Shown here in pieces: positions 47,850 through 57,172 of a stretch of 64,000 nucleotides of DNA (position 1 is the stretch's first letter; the number at the start of each line of letters is the position of its first letter). Source of the DNA: Dyadobacter sediminis (GTDB lineage: Bacteria > Bacteroidota > Bacteroidia > Cytophagales > Spirosomataceae); contig NZ_VCEI01000029.1 in the NCBI RefSeq assembly GCF_005860765.1, forward strand, positions 124,001-188,000. The letters are read 5' to 3'. The notes under the pieces were generated by a model. That model had not been told where the DNA came from. It did no database searches and saw only the letters and a list, made by a program, of their open reading frames with translations. The position numbers were made by a program, and so were the translations under genes.

Positions 47850-48461
47850 TCAGTGTGTACTGTTTTTGTACTCGTATTGTAAAATTTTTATTTCAGCCAT
47901 CAGACGGTCTGAATCCTCCGGATCAGCTCCCTTGTAATATCCTCTTGTATAACCATCCTTGTCAACCAAAACCAACATGTTATGCAAATCATCCTGACAT
48001 GAACCAGACAATTTTTCCATAACATCTGTAGCTTCCTCTTTGCCGGTCAACAATATTTTCCAGTTTTGTTTTCCCAGTTCATCCGGATAGTCGGAATGTT
48101 GCATATATGCAGAATCGGCCAGCGTTGTAATGACAAGATCAGGAATATCAATCGTTAAATTATTTACTCTTTGAATCTGAGCCAGCATTAGCAAACACGA
48201 ATCTTTGCAAACTGCCGGCAAATAATTTATAACGGTTATCTTTCCAGCAAGCTTTATTTCTGAGGATTTCAGTTTTATTTCCGGATTTTTTTTGAACAGC
48301 GTATCACCATTTTCAACTATAACCTGTCCGTTTGAATCTGTCTGCGGGTTATAATATGAAAGAACATAATGGTTTGTACCAAAAAATTTCAGAAACACAA
48401 AAATCAAAGCCGGAGTTACTAACGTTAAAATCAGTAATCCGGCCTTGGAAAAATTCTTCAT
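47850..48461 (-). CDS. SCO1/SenC-family copper chaperone-like thioredoxin-fold protein
   Basis: 203 residues with one N-terminal membrane anchor (about 8-27). The CxxxC copper-binding pair is present as CKDSC (in NYLPAVCKDSC). The His found later in Sco proteins may be the one in DDLHNMLVLVDKDG. Spacing and surrounding sequence diverge from standard Sco, so it is an outlying member. It should help load the CuA site of subunit II. It lies 8 bp after the subunit IV gene. Confidence 0.75.
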   Translation of the reverse strand: MKNFSKAGLLILTLVTPALIFVFLKFFGTNHYVLSYYNPQTDSNGQVIVENGDTLFKKNPEIKLKSSEIKLAGKITVINYLPAVCKDSCLLMLAQIQRVNNLTIDIPDLVITTLADSAYMQHSDYPDELGKQNWKILLTGKEEATDVMEKLSGSCQDDLHNMLVLVDKDGYTRGYYKGADPEDSDRLMAEIKILQYEYKNSTH

Positions 48462-48469
48462 ATAGTTAC

Positions 48470-48799
48470 TTAATCGAATACGGCATCAAAGATTGCATTT
48501 CCTTCAAGAAGAAGTGCAAGTATCAACCATGCAACAAAAACTACTGGAACTAAGATAGACCATATCAGTGATTTTGTCTCATGCTTCAAGTGCATAAATT
48601 CTCCAACGATGTAAAATGCTTTGACAATAGTCATCACAATGAATATGGTCACTTTCAGAATTCCATGAGGGACGGTAAAAGCAATCAAGAATTCAACTGC
48701 GGTTAGTATCAATAGTATCCAGAAAGTTTTCCAGATAGCTTTGCGCTGTTCTGCGCCGGCATTAGGATCCTGATTATGAATATGATGTATTTCTGCCAT
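48470..48799 (-). CDS. Cytochrome c oxidase subunit IV-type protein
   Basis: 109 residues with three membrane helices, including TFWILLILTAVEFLIAF and KAFYIVGEFMHLKHE, which matches the small bacterial subunit IV (CoxD/COX4-pro-like). The N-terminus is His-containing (AEIHHIH). It stabilises the oxidase. It lies 30 bp after the subunit III gene. Confidence 0.85.
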   Translation of the reverse strand: MAEIHHIHNQDPNAGAEQRKAIWKTFWILLILTAVEFLIAFTVPHGILKVTIFIVMTIVKAFYIVGEFMHLKHETKSLIWSILVPVVFVAWLILALLLEGNAIFDAVFD

Positions 48800-48829
48800 T
48801 TTGAGTTAGGATAAATCTTGTTAAATATT

Positions 48830-49600
48830 TTAAACCAGGTAAAAGAATGTAAATACAAATACCCAAACCAGATCTACAAAGTGCCAGTAAAGACCTACTT
48901 TTTCAACCATTTCGTAACTTCCTCTTTTATCGTAGAAGCCGGTTGCAGAACGGAAGAAAATAAGAATATTCAATATTACTCCACTAAAGACGTGTGTTCC
49001 GTGAAAACCGGTAATAAAGAAAAAGAAATCTGCAAACGCTGGCGGGCCATATTGGTTTTCAGTAAGATTCGCACCAAATACGGTTTTGTCAACCCAGACA
49101 CCATCTTGAATCACTTTCATAACGCTTCCTGTATCCGTACCGTGAATGAAGTGGCTCCATTCCCAAGCCTGACATCCCAAAAATGTAAATCCTCCCAAGA
49201 TCGTCCAAAGCATGTATTTTTCCACACTCTCCCGATCCATTCTGTGTCCCGCTTCTACTGCCAGAACCATTGTAACACTGCTGGCAATAAGAATAAATGT
49301 CATGATACCAACAAATACCAAGGGCAGCGTAACACCATGTAGGAACGGTACAGCTTCATATACTTTTTCTGGGATTGGCCAGTACATGTTTGAGAAAGTG
49401 AAGTCTTCTGCTTTTCCGGAAAACGCAGGAAAACTAAACCGTGCTGTGCCATATGCCACCAATAAGGCGGAGAAAGTAAAGGTATCCGAGATAAGGAAAA
49501 ACCACATCATCAGTTTACCATAACTTGCTTTCATAGGCTCAATTCCCCCCATCCACATTTTGGGTTCTATCGCACCTGGTGTTGTTACATTTGCAGCCAT
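48830..49600 (-). CDS. ctaE: Cytochrome c oxidase subunit III
   Basis: 256 residues with about six or seven membrane helices. Subunit III features include the FLGCQAWEW segment, FFFITGFHGTHVFSGVILN and the final GLYWHFVDLVWVFVFTFFYLV. It supports the proton-pumping core. A second, shorter subunit-III-type gene lies 13 bp upstream in the operon, a pair often seen in Bacteroidota. Confidence 0.92.
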   Translation of the reverse strand: MAANVTTPGAIEPKMWMGGIEPMKASYGKLMMWFFLISDTFTFSALLVAYGTARFSFPAFSGKAEDFTFSNMYWPIPEKVYEAVPFLHGVTLPLVFVGIMTFILIASSVTMVLAVEAGHRMDRESVEKYMLWTILGGFTFLGCQAWEWSHFIHGTDTGSVMKVIQDGVWVDKTVFGANLTENQYGPPAFADFFFFITGFHGTHVFSGVILNILIFFRSATGFYDKRGSYEMVEKVGLYWHFVDLVWVFVFTFFYLV

Positions 49601-49613
49601 TGATAAGAAATTA

Positions 49614-50198
49614 TTAATTAAAGGTCAATAAAAAAACAAAAAGGTATAACCAGAGTATATCCAGAAAATGCCAGTAAGTGGCACAGATCTGAATACGTCT
49701 TAGATTCTTTGCATGCACTTTCAGACGAAAAGCTGCCATCCATGAAAATAACAGTACAATCAGACCGCTAATGATATGAAAACCATGTAATCCTGTAAAT
49801 ACATAAAAAAACGATCCAGAAGGATTGCCGACAAAGTAAACATTCATTGCAACCAGCTGTTTCCATCCTTCAAACTGCATCCACAAAAATGCCAGGCCAA
49901 GTACAAAAGTAATAGAAATTGCTATTTTCAATTGTTTGAACTGATCTTTTTTTGCTGCGAAATAAGCCCATTGCATGGCAATGCTGCTGATCAGCAATAC
50001 AACAGTACTGTACCAGAAAATACGTGGCATCTCAAATTCAAGCCAGTTACCCTCAGCCCTGCGTACAAGGTATGCGCTGGTCTGTGAAGCAAACAACATA
50101 ATAATACTTACCAGAAACAACCAGAGGATAAACTTCATTGGATCCATCGCCAATGTTTCCTGTGGTTCTTTTTCTACTTTATAATTGATACTTTCCAT
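49614..50198 (-). CDS. Second heme-copper oxidase subunit III-type protein
   Basis: 194 residues with five membrane helices, ending in GLHGFHIISGLIVLLFSWM and ATYWHFLDILWLYLFVFLLTFN, the same signature as subunit III but without the first two helices. It is probably a structural subunit of the same oxidase. It follows ctaB by 21 bp. Confidence 0.88.
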   Translation of the reverse strand: MESINYKVEKEPQETLAMDPMKFILWLFLVSIIMLFASQTSAYLVRRAEGNWLEFEMPRIFWYSTVVLLISSIAMQWAYFAAKKDQFKQLKIAISITFVLGLAFLWMQFEGWKQLVAMNVYFVGNPSGSFFYVFTGLHGFHIISGLIVLLFSWMAAFRLKVHAKNLRRIQICATYWHFLDILWLYLFVFLLTFN

Positions 50199-50219
50199 TT
50201 CTCACTTTCCTTTTCAACA

Positions 50220-51113
50220 TTAAATTTTGTCTAACAAAAATGCGATCTGCACAATCGGCAGATAGATAAACGAACCAAACATCAATTGACGTGCAGTTTT
50301 GTCTGTACAAGTTCTCATTAAATGAAATGTTTGTGCCAGAAACAACACTCCAAAAATCGTTGCTATGAATGCAGAGTTGATTCCGGTCATTCCCAGTTTA
50401 TACGGTAACCAGCCTACGGGCAAAAGAAACAGAGTATAAATCATTATCTGCATGGTTGTATCCAGATCTTTCAGGCCGTTTGCCGGCAAGAGTTTGAATC
50501 CTGCTCTTTTGTAATCTTCATCTAAAACCCATGCAATAGCCCAAAAATGTGGAAACTGCCAGAAAAATTGTATAGCAAACAAAATACCCGGTTCAAGCCC
50601 GAAATGGTTCGTTGCTGCAACCCACCCAATCATTGGAGGAAATGCGCCCGGAAATGCCCCAACAAAAACGGCAATTGGCCCTACTCTTTTCAATGGTGTA
50701 TAAACAAAGCCATACAGCACCAGTGAAAGCAGGGAAATCAATCCAGTACTTAAATTAAAAACTGTTATAAATATAAACAAAGACGATATACCTAATATAA
50801 CAGCCCAGATTGCTGCCTGCTCTTTGGTAATCCTTCCGCTTGGCAGTGGCCTGGAAGCCGTTCGTTTCATCATTTTATCCAGATCCTTTTCCAAGATCTG
50901 ATTGATAATATTAGCTGCACCTGTAATACCGATTGAAGCCAGAATGAAAAGAATCATTTTATAAAATTCAACCTCTTTTGCTCCAAGGCTGTAACCCATT
51001 GCACCAGAAAATGCAATTAGGGAAGCTAATCTGAATTTCAATAACTCAAATAAAACTCCTATTCTTTCTTTGATTTTACCAACTCCTACTAAGCTACCTT
51101 CCGCTGATGTCAT
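50220..51113 (-). CDS. ctaB: Protoheme IX farnesyltransferase (heme O synthase)
   Basis: 297 residues with about nine membrane helices. The UbiA-family prenyl-diphosphate motif reads NIINQILEKDLDKMMKRTASRPLPSG (about 64-89), and the second acidic motif lies in WVLDEDYKRAG. It adds a farnesyl group to heme B. It lies 14 bp after ctaA, and together they make heme A for subunit I. Confidence 0.95.
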   Translation of the reverse strand: MTSAEGSLVGVGKIKERIGVLFELLKFRLASLIAFSGAMGYSLGAKEVEFYKMILFILASIGITGAANIINQILEKDLDKMMKRTASRPLPSGRITKEQAAIWAVILGISSLFIFITVFNLSTGLISLLSLVLYGFVYTPLKRVGPIAVFVGAFPGAFPPMIGWVAATNHFGLEPGILFAIQFFWQFPHFWAIAWVLDEDYKRAGFKLLPANGLKDLDTTMQIMIYTLFLLPVGWLPYKLGMTGINSAFIATIFGVLFLAQTFHLMRTCTDKTARQLMFGSFIYLPIVQIAFLLDKI

Positions 51114-51127
51114 TCTATTAACTTTAA

Positions 51128-52156
51128 CTAAATTGTAGTATGCTTAACTTTCAAATTATCTTTATAGACAAGGTATTTCTTCCCATTTGTCAGAAGCCAG
51201 ATGATAAACTGTAATCCAATCAGCAATATGGCAAGTGTCAAGTGGATAGGCTGAGCAAAAGGCGGTACTCCAAAATAGGCCATTAAGATGCCCGTTCCAA
51301 TTTCAGCAACAAGTATCCAAAGGCAAGCCGTGGCGATTTTACCAGCAACTGAACCTTTACCTTCTGATTTGATAATCAATGAAATCCAATAGATGTTAAC
51401 TCCAAAGATTATTAAAGAAAAAGACCTGTGTATGTAGAACTCAAAACCTAAGGAATCCATCCACTGATTCCGGGCATCGTATCCCATTTTTACAATCACT
51501 TCATCCATCGTTTCCCGAACTTGCGTTCCCAGCAAAATCTGAGCAAGGGATAAAACAAGTATGATCAATCCTAACTTGTTCGCATTCTTATCATGAATGA
51601 GATTTAGTTTTAAAGGATTATTGGCATAGTATGCCCATGTGAACAGATACAGAAGTAAAAACACAATGACGATTGCCAAAAGCATGTGCAATGTTACAAC
51701 TATCGGCAACAATTCATAAGAAACTACTTTTGCGCCTAACCAGCCTTGAAACCCGACCAAAATAAAAGCTGACAAGCTCAATAAAAAAATTTTGGTATTT
51801 CCAGATTTCAATATGGGAACAGATGCCAAAAGCGTAAGGAATATCATAATGCCGGTAAAAGCACCAAGAAGTCTGTTAACGTATTCAATCCAGGTTTTAA
51901 TCGGATTGAACTCAATTTCACCCTTTAACTTCGCACCGTATATTTCCTTGTAATCAGCAGGCAATTGGGAAATTTCTGTTGGAGGTATCCATCTGCCGAA
52001 ACATCTAGGCCAGTCCGGACATCCCATTCCTGCACCTGTACTTCTTACAACACCTCCTGCAATAATGAGAAAGTAGAGTGTAATGACAGTGTTTAAAGCC
52101 AATCGCCGAAATCGGCGATTGGCTTTGGAATCAATGTGCGTTTTTGAACTGGTCAT
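51128..52156 (-). CDS. ctaA: Heme A synthase (COX15/CtaA family)
   Basis: 342 residues from the ATG at 52156; the longer frame starts only at a TTG. It overlaps the subunit I gene by 26 bp. About eight membrane helices carry conserved histidines (VVTLHMLLA, YIHRSFSL, QPIHLTLA) and the early GGVVRSTGAGMGCPDWPRCFG block typical of CtaA. It oxidises heme O to heme A. Codons 11-21 form a perfect 14-bp hairpin. Confidence 0.93.
   Translation of the reverse strand: MTSSKTHIDSKANRRFRRLALNTVITLYFLIIAGGVVRSTGAGMGCPDWPRCFGRWIPPTEISQLPADYKEIYGAKLKGEIEFNPIKTWIEYVNRLLGAFTGIMIFLTLLASVPILKSGNTKIFLLSLSAFILVGFQGWLGAKVVSYELLPIVVTLHMLLAIVIVFLLLYLFTWAYYANNPLKLNLIHDKNANKLGLIILVLSLAQILLGTQVRETMDEVIVKMGYDARNQWMDSLGFEFYIHRSFSLIIFGVNIYWISLIIKSEGKGSVAGKIATACLWILVAEIGTGILMAYFGVPPFAQPIHLTLAILLIGLQFIIWLLTNGKKYLVYKDNLKVKHTTI
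52095..52126 (-). promoter_or_regulatory. Perfect 14-bp hairpin near the 5' end of ctaA
   Basis: Arms 52095-52108 and 52113-52126 (AAAGCCAATCGCCG) are exact reverse complements with a 4-nt loop. It lies within codons 11-21 of ctaA and just after the ctaD stop. No T-run follows on the minus strand. It may affect translation or mRNA processing (inference). Confidence 0.4.
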
Positions 52157-54014
52157 TAAAGTTTTGCGACTCAATTGCTTTTTCAGTAGCAATTAATTCA
52201 TTCTCATGTGGGAAGTTGGATTCCAGTGTCTGAGAATAAGGTATATTCTGTGGAATAAAATCTTCTTTAGCTCCCGGCTTGCTGTAGTCATATGACCAAC
52301 GGTAAACTGCTGGAAGCTCGCCTTCCCAGTTACCATGACCGGGATTAATCGGTGCAGTCCATTCCAGTGTATTGGAGCGCCATGGATTTTGTGGTGCTTT
52401 TCTTCCTTTGAAAATGCTATAAAAGAAATTCCATAAGAAGATAAACTGCGCAACAAATGTGAATATTGCTGCTACCGAAATAAACATGTTCATATCCATG
52501 AACTTGTTTGTAAAATCATAGCTTGTAAACTGATAATAACGGCGTGGGAAACCAGCAATTCCTACATAGTGCATTGGAATAAACACTAGGTAAATACCAA
52601 TAAATGTTAGCCAGAAGTGTATTTGTCCCAATGAATTGTTCATCATTCTTCCAAACATCTTAGGGAACCAGTGATAAACTCCGGCAAAAAGGCCGAAAGC
52701 TGAAGCAGCTCCCATTACAAGGTGAAAGTGAGCAACTACAAAATAGGTGTCATGCAATTGAATATCCAGCGCACTGTTTCCAAGTATAATTCCTGTCAAT
52801 CCTCCGGAAACAAACAGAGAGACCAGCCCGATTGAGAACAACATTCCCGGAGTAAAAACGATATTCCCTCTCCAGAGTGTTGTAATGTAGTTAAAGCCTT
52901 TTACTGCAGATGGTACTGCAATGATCAATGTCAGGAACATAAATACTGATCCCAGAAAAGGATTCATACCTGTTACAAACATATGGTGTGCCCATACAAT
53001 AAAAGCAAGAAATGCAATACCCAACATGGAAGCAATCATTGCACGGTAACCAAAAATCGGTTTACGAGAGTTTGTAGCAATAATTTCAGAAGTGATGCCT
53101 AGACCCGGTAAGAGTACAATATATACTTCCGGGTGGCCTAGGAACCAAAATAAATGTTGAAACAAAATTGGACTGCCACCTACGTTTGGAAGTGCTTCTC
53201 CATTGATATAAATATCAGACAGATAAAAACTGGTACCAAAATGACGGTCAAATATCAATAACAAAACAGATGATAAAAGAACCGGAAAAGATATCAATCC
53301 CAAAACAGCAGTAATCAAAAACGCCCAAATGGTTAGTGGAAGTCTGTCAAACGACATTCCTCTTGTACGCAAATTGATAACAGTAGTAATGTAATTGATA
53401 CCACCTAATAATTGCGAAACTATAAAGAATGCCATACTTGCAAGCCACAAAGTCATTCCTAATCCGGAACCGGGATGTGCTTGCGGCAATGCACTTAATG
53501 GAGGATAAATCACCCATCCACCAGCGGCAGGACCTGTTTGTATAAACAGAGATGCAAACATGATTACACTGGCCAGAAAGAAAAACCAGTAAGAAAGCAT
53601 GTTCATGAAACCTGACGCCATGTCTCTTGCTCCAATCTGAAGCGGAATCAGGAAGTTACTGAAAGTACCACTTAGACCTGCAGTTAGCACGAAAAATACC
53701 ATAATGGTACCATGCATGGTTACAAGCGCAAGATAAAAATTAGGATCCAGTTTGCCGGAATCACTAATCCATCCGCCTAGAACAGGTTTAAGCCATGATA
53801 GATTGGCATCCTGAAATCCAAGCTGGATACGGAACACAATGGACATGGAAATTCCTATTACAGCCCATAAAATCCCTGTAATAAGGTACTGTTTTGCTAT
53901 AACTTTATGATCTTCAGAAAATATATATTTCTGCCAAAAGTTAGGTGCCTCATGGTGGTGTTCATGCTCAGTATCATGATGATGAGCAGTTTCCAATCCT
54001 TCTATAGCTGACAT
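52131..54014 (-). CDS. ctaD: Cytochrome c oxidase subunit I
   Basis: 627 residues with about twelve membrane helices. Heme and CuB ligands are present: TMHGTIMVFF (heme a), WFLGHPEVYIVLLPG (about 285-300, with the cross-linking His/Tyr), HHMFVTG (about 343) and HDTYFVVAHFHLVMG (about 425-438). These mark an A-type proton-pumping oxidase; the Glu-free YS pattern versus XGHPEV details were not resolved further. The N-terminus is unusually His-rich (HHHDTEHEHHH). It lies 29 bp after ctaC. Confidence 0.97.
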   Translation of the reverse strand: MSAIEGLETAHHHDTEHEHHHEAPNFWQKYIFSEDHKVIAKQYLITGILWAVIGISMSIVFRIQLGFQDANLSWLKPVLGGWISDSGKLDPNFYLALVTMHGTIMVFFVLTAGLSGTFSNFLIPLQIGARDMASGFMNMLSYWFFFLASVIMFASLFIQTGPAAGGWVIYPPLSALPQAHPGSGLGMTLWLASMAFFIVSQLLGGINYITTVINLRTRGMSFDRLPLTIWAFLITAVLGLISFPVLLSSVLLLIFDRHFGTSFYLSDIYINGEALPNVGGSPILFQHLFWFLGHPEVYIVLLPGLGITSEIIATNSRKPIFGYRAMIASMLGIAFLAFIVWAHHMFVTGMNPFLGSVFMFLTLIIAVPSAVKGFNYITTLWRGNIVFTPGMLFSIGLVSLFVSGGLTGIILGNSALDIQLHDTYFVVAHFHLVMGAASAFGLFAGVYHWFPKMFGRMMNNSLGQIHFWLTFIGIYLVFIPMHYVGIAGFPRRYYQFTSYDFTNKFMDMNMFISVAAIFTFVAQFIFLWNFFYSIFKGRKAPQNPWRSNTLEWTAPINPGHGNWEGELPAVYRWSYDYSKPGAKEDFIPQNIPYSQTLESNFPHENELIATEKAIESQNFNDQFKNAH

Positions 54015-54043
54015 ATATCTTTAATGTATTTAAATTATTAAAA

Positions 54044-55147
54044 TTAGCGTAAACTAGTGCTGCTTCCAGCGCCACCACCTGTTGAAGAACTATCTGCAGG
54101 TGCTGCGGCTTCCGCAGGAATATATTTCATTGCCTTAGCCTTCAGATTTTCAGGAACCTTCGCCAGATACTCCGGATAAGTTTGCAGAAATGTAGCTTGT
54201 TCCGAGCACCACTTTCTATAAGAAGCTTCGTCTTCTACAATCAAACGCATTTTCATCGAAAAATGTCCCTGTCCGCAAACTTCGGTACAAGCAATTTCGT
54301 AATCAAAATTTGGATTGTTTGTTTCTGATCGCATTTCAGCAGTTGTTTTATCCGGAACAAACCAGAATTTAGTTGGTAAGCCGGGAACTGCATCCATCTT
54401 AACACGCATATGAGGAATGAATACACTGTGCAATACGTCACGCGCTCTGATTTTTAACAGCACAGGACGATTTACAGGAATATGCATCTCACTAGGGTTT
54501 GTAAAATCATCAAATGAATTCTCATCAGACAAGTCAATTCCTACCTCATTTTGCGGATCAATCAATTTATAATTGTAATCACCCAACTTGTTATCGCTGG
54601 CACCAGCATAACGTACAATCCAGTTAAACTGCTTGCCTGTAATTTCAATTACTTCTGCATCGCGGGGTGCATCCGAAGTAATATCAGACCATGCTTTCCA
54701 ACCTGTAAAAACCAACATAGCCATTACAATCGCAGGAACAATAGTCCATATAAGTTCTAATCTGTGATTATCAGGATAGAATGAAGCACGATGATCTTTT
54801 TTATACTGATATTTCCACGAGAAGAAGAAGATCAGGAAGTTCACGATGATAAATGGGATTGTAAGAATTCCCATTGAAAACCAGAACAAGTCATCAACTC
54901 GTCTGCCGTGTATAGAAGATGCAGTTGGAAGAAAATATTCACGCGAGTGAAGGTAAGACCAAGTTATAGCTACTGCCCCGATTATAAGCACAACTATAAA
55001 CATAGCACCATTTATCTTGTTACCGGATGGTGCTGCATCAAGAAAATCTGTTTTGTTTACACTTTTAAGCACATTCTGAAGTCTGGCAACCACAACGCCG
55101 GTTAAAACCAGAAATACAAGTGCAACTAACGCGATAATAATATACAT
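54044..55147 (-). CDS. ctaC: Cytochrome c oxidase subunit II
   Basis: 367 residues. Four hydrophobic segments precede the cupredoxin domain (about 1-20, 49-70, 88-110 and 131-150), two more than in standard subunit II. The CuA site is intact: HSVFIPHMRVKMDAVPG and ACTEVCGQGHFSMKM (about 283-297). No CxxCH heme motif occurs, so it is not a caa3-type fused subunit. The tail is Ala/Ser/Gly-rich. It follows actF by 21 bp. Confidence 0.95.
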   Translation of the reverse strand: MYIIIALVALVFLVLTGVVVARLQNVLKSVNKTDFLDAAPSGNKINGAMFIVVLIIGAVAITWSYLHSREYFLPTASSIHGRRVDDLFWFSMGILTIPFIIVNFLIFFFSWKYQYKKDHRASFYPDNHRLELIWTIVPAIVMAMLVFTGWKAWSDITSDAPRDAEVIEITGKQFNWIVRYAGASDNKLGDYNYKLIDPQNEVGIDLSDENSFDDFTNPSEMHIPVNRPVLLKIRARDVLHSVFIPHMRVKMDAVPGLPTKFWFVPDKTTAEMRSETNNPNFDYEIACTEVCGQGHFSMKMRLIVEDEASYRKWCSEQATFLQTYPEYLAKVPENLKAKAMKYIPAEAAAPADSSSTGGGAGSSTSLR

Positions 55148-55168
55148 AATAATTAACTAGTTTAGCAA

Positions 55169-56518
55169 TTAGGCAATATCGTGATGAAGTGATTCTTCCA
55201 ACATAGGATGATTCCTTGGGATCAAATTCGCCTTTTCTAACTGAGATGCAACTGAATAGCCGAATGCACATATAAAAAGCAGGAAGAAACCCCACTCTAA
55301 CGGACCGAAGCCAGCATTTGCTCCAAGCGTTCCCGGCATTATATTGGTATAGAAATCCATATAATGTCCGATAATCACACTCCAGCAAGCCACTTTAAGA
55401 ATTGAGTGCGTGAACTTAGCATCTCTTGTCATTAACACAAGAAACGGAAAGAAGAAATTTAATAGCAAAGTGATGAAGAAAGGCGCTTTGAAAAAACCAC
55501 CATGACCTCTGAACCTCTCTATATAATAAATATTTTCCTCCGGTAAGTTAGCATAATATATCAGTAAGAACTGTGCAAACCATACATACGTCCAGAAAAT
55601 ACTGAATGCAAATACAAATTTACCTAAATCCCTTAAATGGCTTGAATTAACTGCTCTCAAGTATCCTCTGTCTCGCAACATAACGATTATAAGTGTAATT
55701 ACTGCCAATCCTGCAACATGCCAGCTCGCAAGTGTATACCATCCGAACATTGTGCTAAACCAGTGTGTATCTACTGACATCACAAAATCCCATGCAGAAG
55801 TAGAAGATGTTACTCCGAAAACAACCAAAAAAGCTGTTCCGAAACGAATTGATTTTTCGTAAAACTCCGTTCCACCAATTTCATCTTCTTGCAGAGATAG
55901 ATTACGGATTACACGCCACATTCCATACCATACTACAAAATAAAAAACCAATCGGAAAATGAAGAAAGGGGTATTAAGGAAACCTCTTTTACCCGCAATA
56001 ATAGGATCATATTCCGGACCTCCCACCTCGTACAACCCTTCATGTGTCCAGTGAAAAAGATCATGTCCACCCAGAAAAAATGTAACCAGCATAATTACTC
56101 CGGTAATTGGAAGAAATGCGGGAAGTGCCTCAGGAACTCTTTTAAAAACAGCCGACCATCCTGCCTGTGCAAGGTAATTGTAAGAAATAAAGAACATACC
56201 AATTACCGAAATACCGGTAAAATACACTCCGTTCACCCACAGATTAGCCCAAACACGTGTCATCCAGCTGGCACCATGACCTTCTGCAGCCTCATGCCCG
56301 GCTGATGCATGCTCTGCGGCTCCATGTCCAACAGCTGCTGCTGCATGTTCAGCTCCACTTGCTGCTGCTTCATGCCCGCCACCGCCAGTTGCTGCAAGAT
56401 AAACTCCAAGTAAAACCAATCCAAGGCCGATGCCTCCACCAATTAGTAAGTTCCTTTTAGCCCCTGATGTAAATTCAAACCGTTCTTCAATAGAAGGAAT
56501 CGAATGTGCTGATGCCAT
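55169..56518 (-). CDS. actF: Alternative complex III subunit ActF (NrfD-like quinone-associated membrane subunit)
   Basis: 449 residues with about ten membrane helices. A His/Ala/Gly-rich loop (about 45-82, with six His) follows the first helix. Later segments such as SFFWT-type helices and the SVDTHWFSTMFGWYTLASWHVAG block match the second integral membrane subunit of the Act complex. It sits between actE and the oxidase genes, which is the standard order. Role: membrane partner of ActC. Confidence 0.88.
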   Translation of the reverse strand: MASAHSIPSIEERFEFTSGAKRNLLIGGGIGLGLVLLGVYLAATGGGGHEAAASGAEHAAAAVGHGAAEHASAGHEAAEGHGASWMTRVWANLWVNGVYFTGISVIGMFFISYNYLAQAGWSAVFKRVPEALPAFLPITGVIMLVTFFLGGHDLFHWTHEGLYEVGGPEYDPIIAGKRGFLNTPFFIFRLVFYFVVWYGMWRVIRNLSLQEDEIGGTEFYEKSIRFGTAFLVVFGVTSSTSAWDFVMSVDTHWFSTMFGWYTLASWHVAGLAVITLIIVMLRDRGYLRAVNSSHLRDLGKFVFAFSIFWTYVWFAQFLLIYYANLPEENIYYIERFRGHGGFFKAPFFITLLLNFFFPFLVLMTRDAKFTHSILKVACWSVIIGHYMDFYTNIMPGTLGANAGFGPLEWGFFLLFICAFGYSVASQLEKANLIPRNHPMLEESLHHDIA

Positions 56519-56550
56519 TATTTATTTAATTTCGCTGTTATCAATTGTAT

Positions 56551-57159
56551 TTAAGCTCCCTTTTGCAACTTCTGTACATAATGTACAATCTTCCAACGTT
56601 CCTCGGGATTTATCTGAGATCCATGTGGCCACATCCTGTTTCTTCCATGTGTAATAACATGAAAAATGTGTCCTTCATTCAAATTCTTGTAAGCGTCGCT
56701 TGCATAGTTTGGTACACCTTTATAGGTAGCACCAACTTTGCCATCGCCTGCGCCCGTTGCACCATGACAATGCTGGCAATATCTTTCATACAGGACTTTT
56801 CCCTCTGCTAACGTATTATCATTTAAAGGAACCGGATTTTTTAATACCCTTTCAGAAATGGAAATGCTATCTGCTGGAATATTGTATACCATCAGATCCC
56901 TAGTTGCGGAGTCACTGTCTCCGAATGACGTACGGTAATTTCTTCTGGATACGGTTCCTGCTACCGGAAGGCGCATTGTTAAACCCATTGGGTTTACAGG
57001 ATTGGCTTTTTCCTGCTTGTAAGGCTCGTAACCAACTGGGAGATACATATTAGGAGCATATTCTTTTCCAGGATCGTTCGGATCTCTCTTGCAGCTGGCT
57101 GCTGCTATGATAATGACTCCTCCTAACAATAAATATTTATATAAATCTTTGAATTTCAT
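56551..57159 (-). CDS. actE: Alternative complex III subunit ActE, monoheme cytochrome c lipoprotein
   Basis: 202 residues. The lipobox is AASC (near residue 23), and the heme motif CQHCH lies near residue 132 (YERYCQHCHGATGAGDGKVG). A distal Met ligand is possible in RMWPHGS. It is anchored in the membrane and accepts electrons within the complex or passes them to the oxidase. It follows actD by 13 bp. Confidence 0.92.
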   Translation of the reverse strand: MKFKDLYKYLLLGGVIIIAAASCKRDPNDPGKEYAPNMYLPVGYEPYKQEKANPVNPMGLTMRLPVAGTVSRRNYRTSFGDSDSATRDLMVYNIPADSISISERVLKNPVPLNDNTLAEGKVLYERYCQHCHGATGAGDGKVGATYKGVPNYASDAYKNLNEGHIFHVITHGRNRMWPHGSQINPEERWKIVHYVQKLQKGA

Positions 57160-57172
57160 TTCTCAAACTCCA

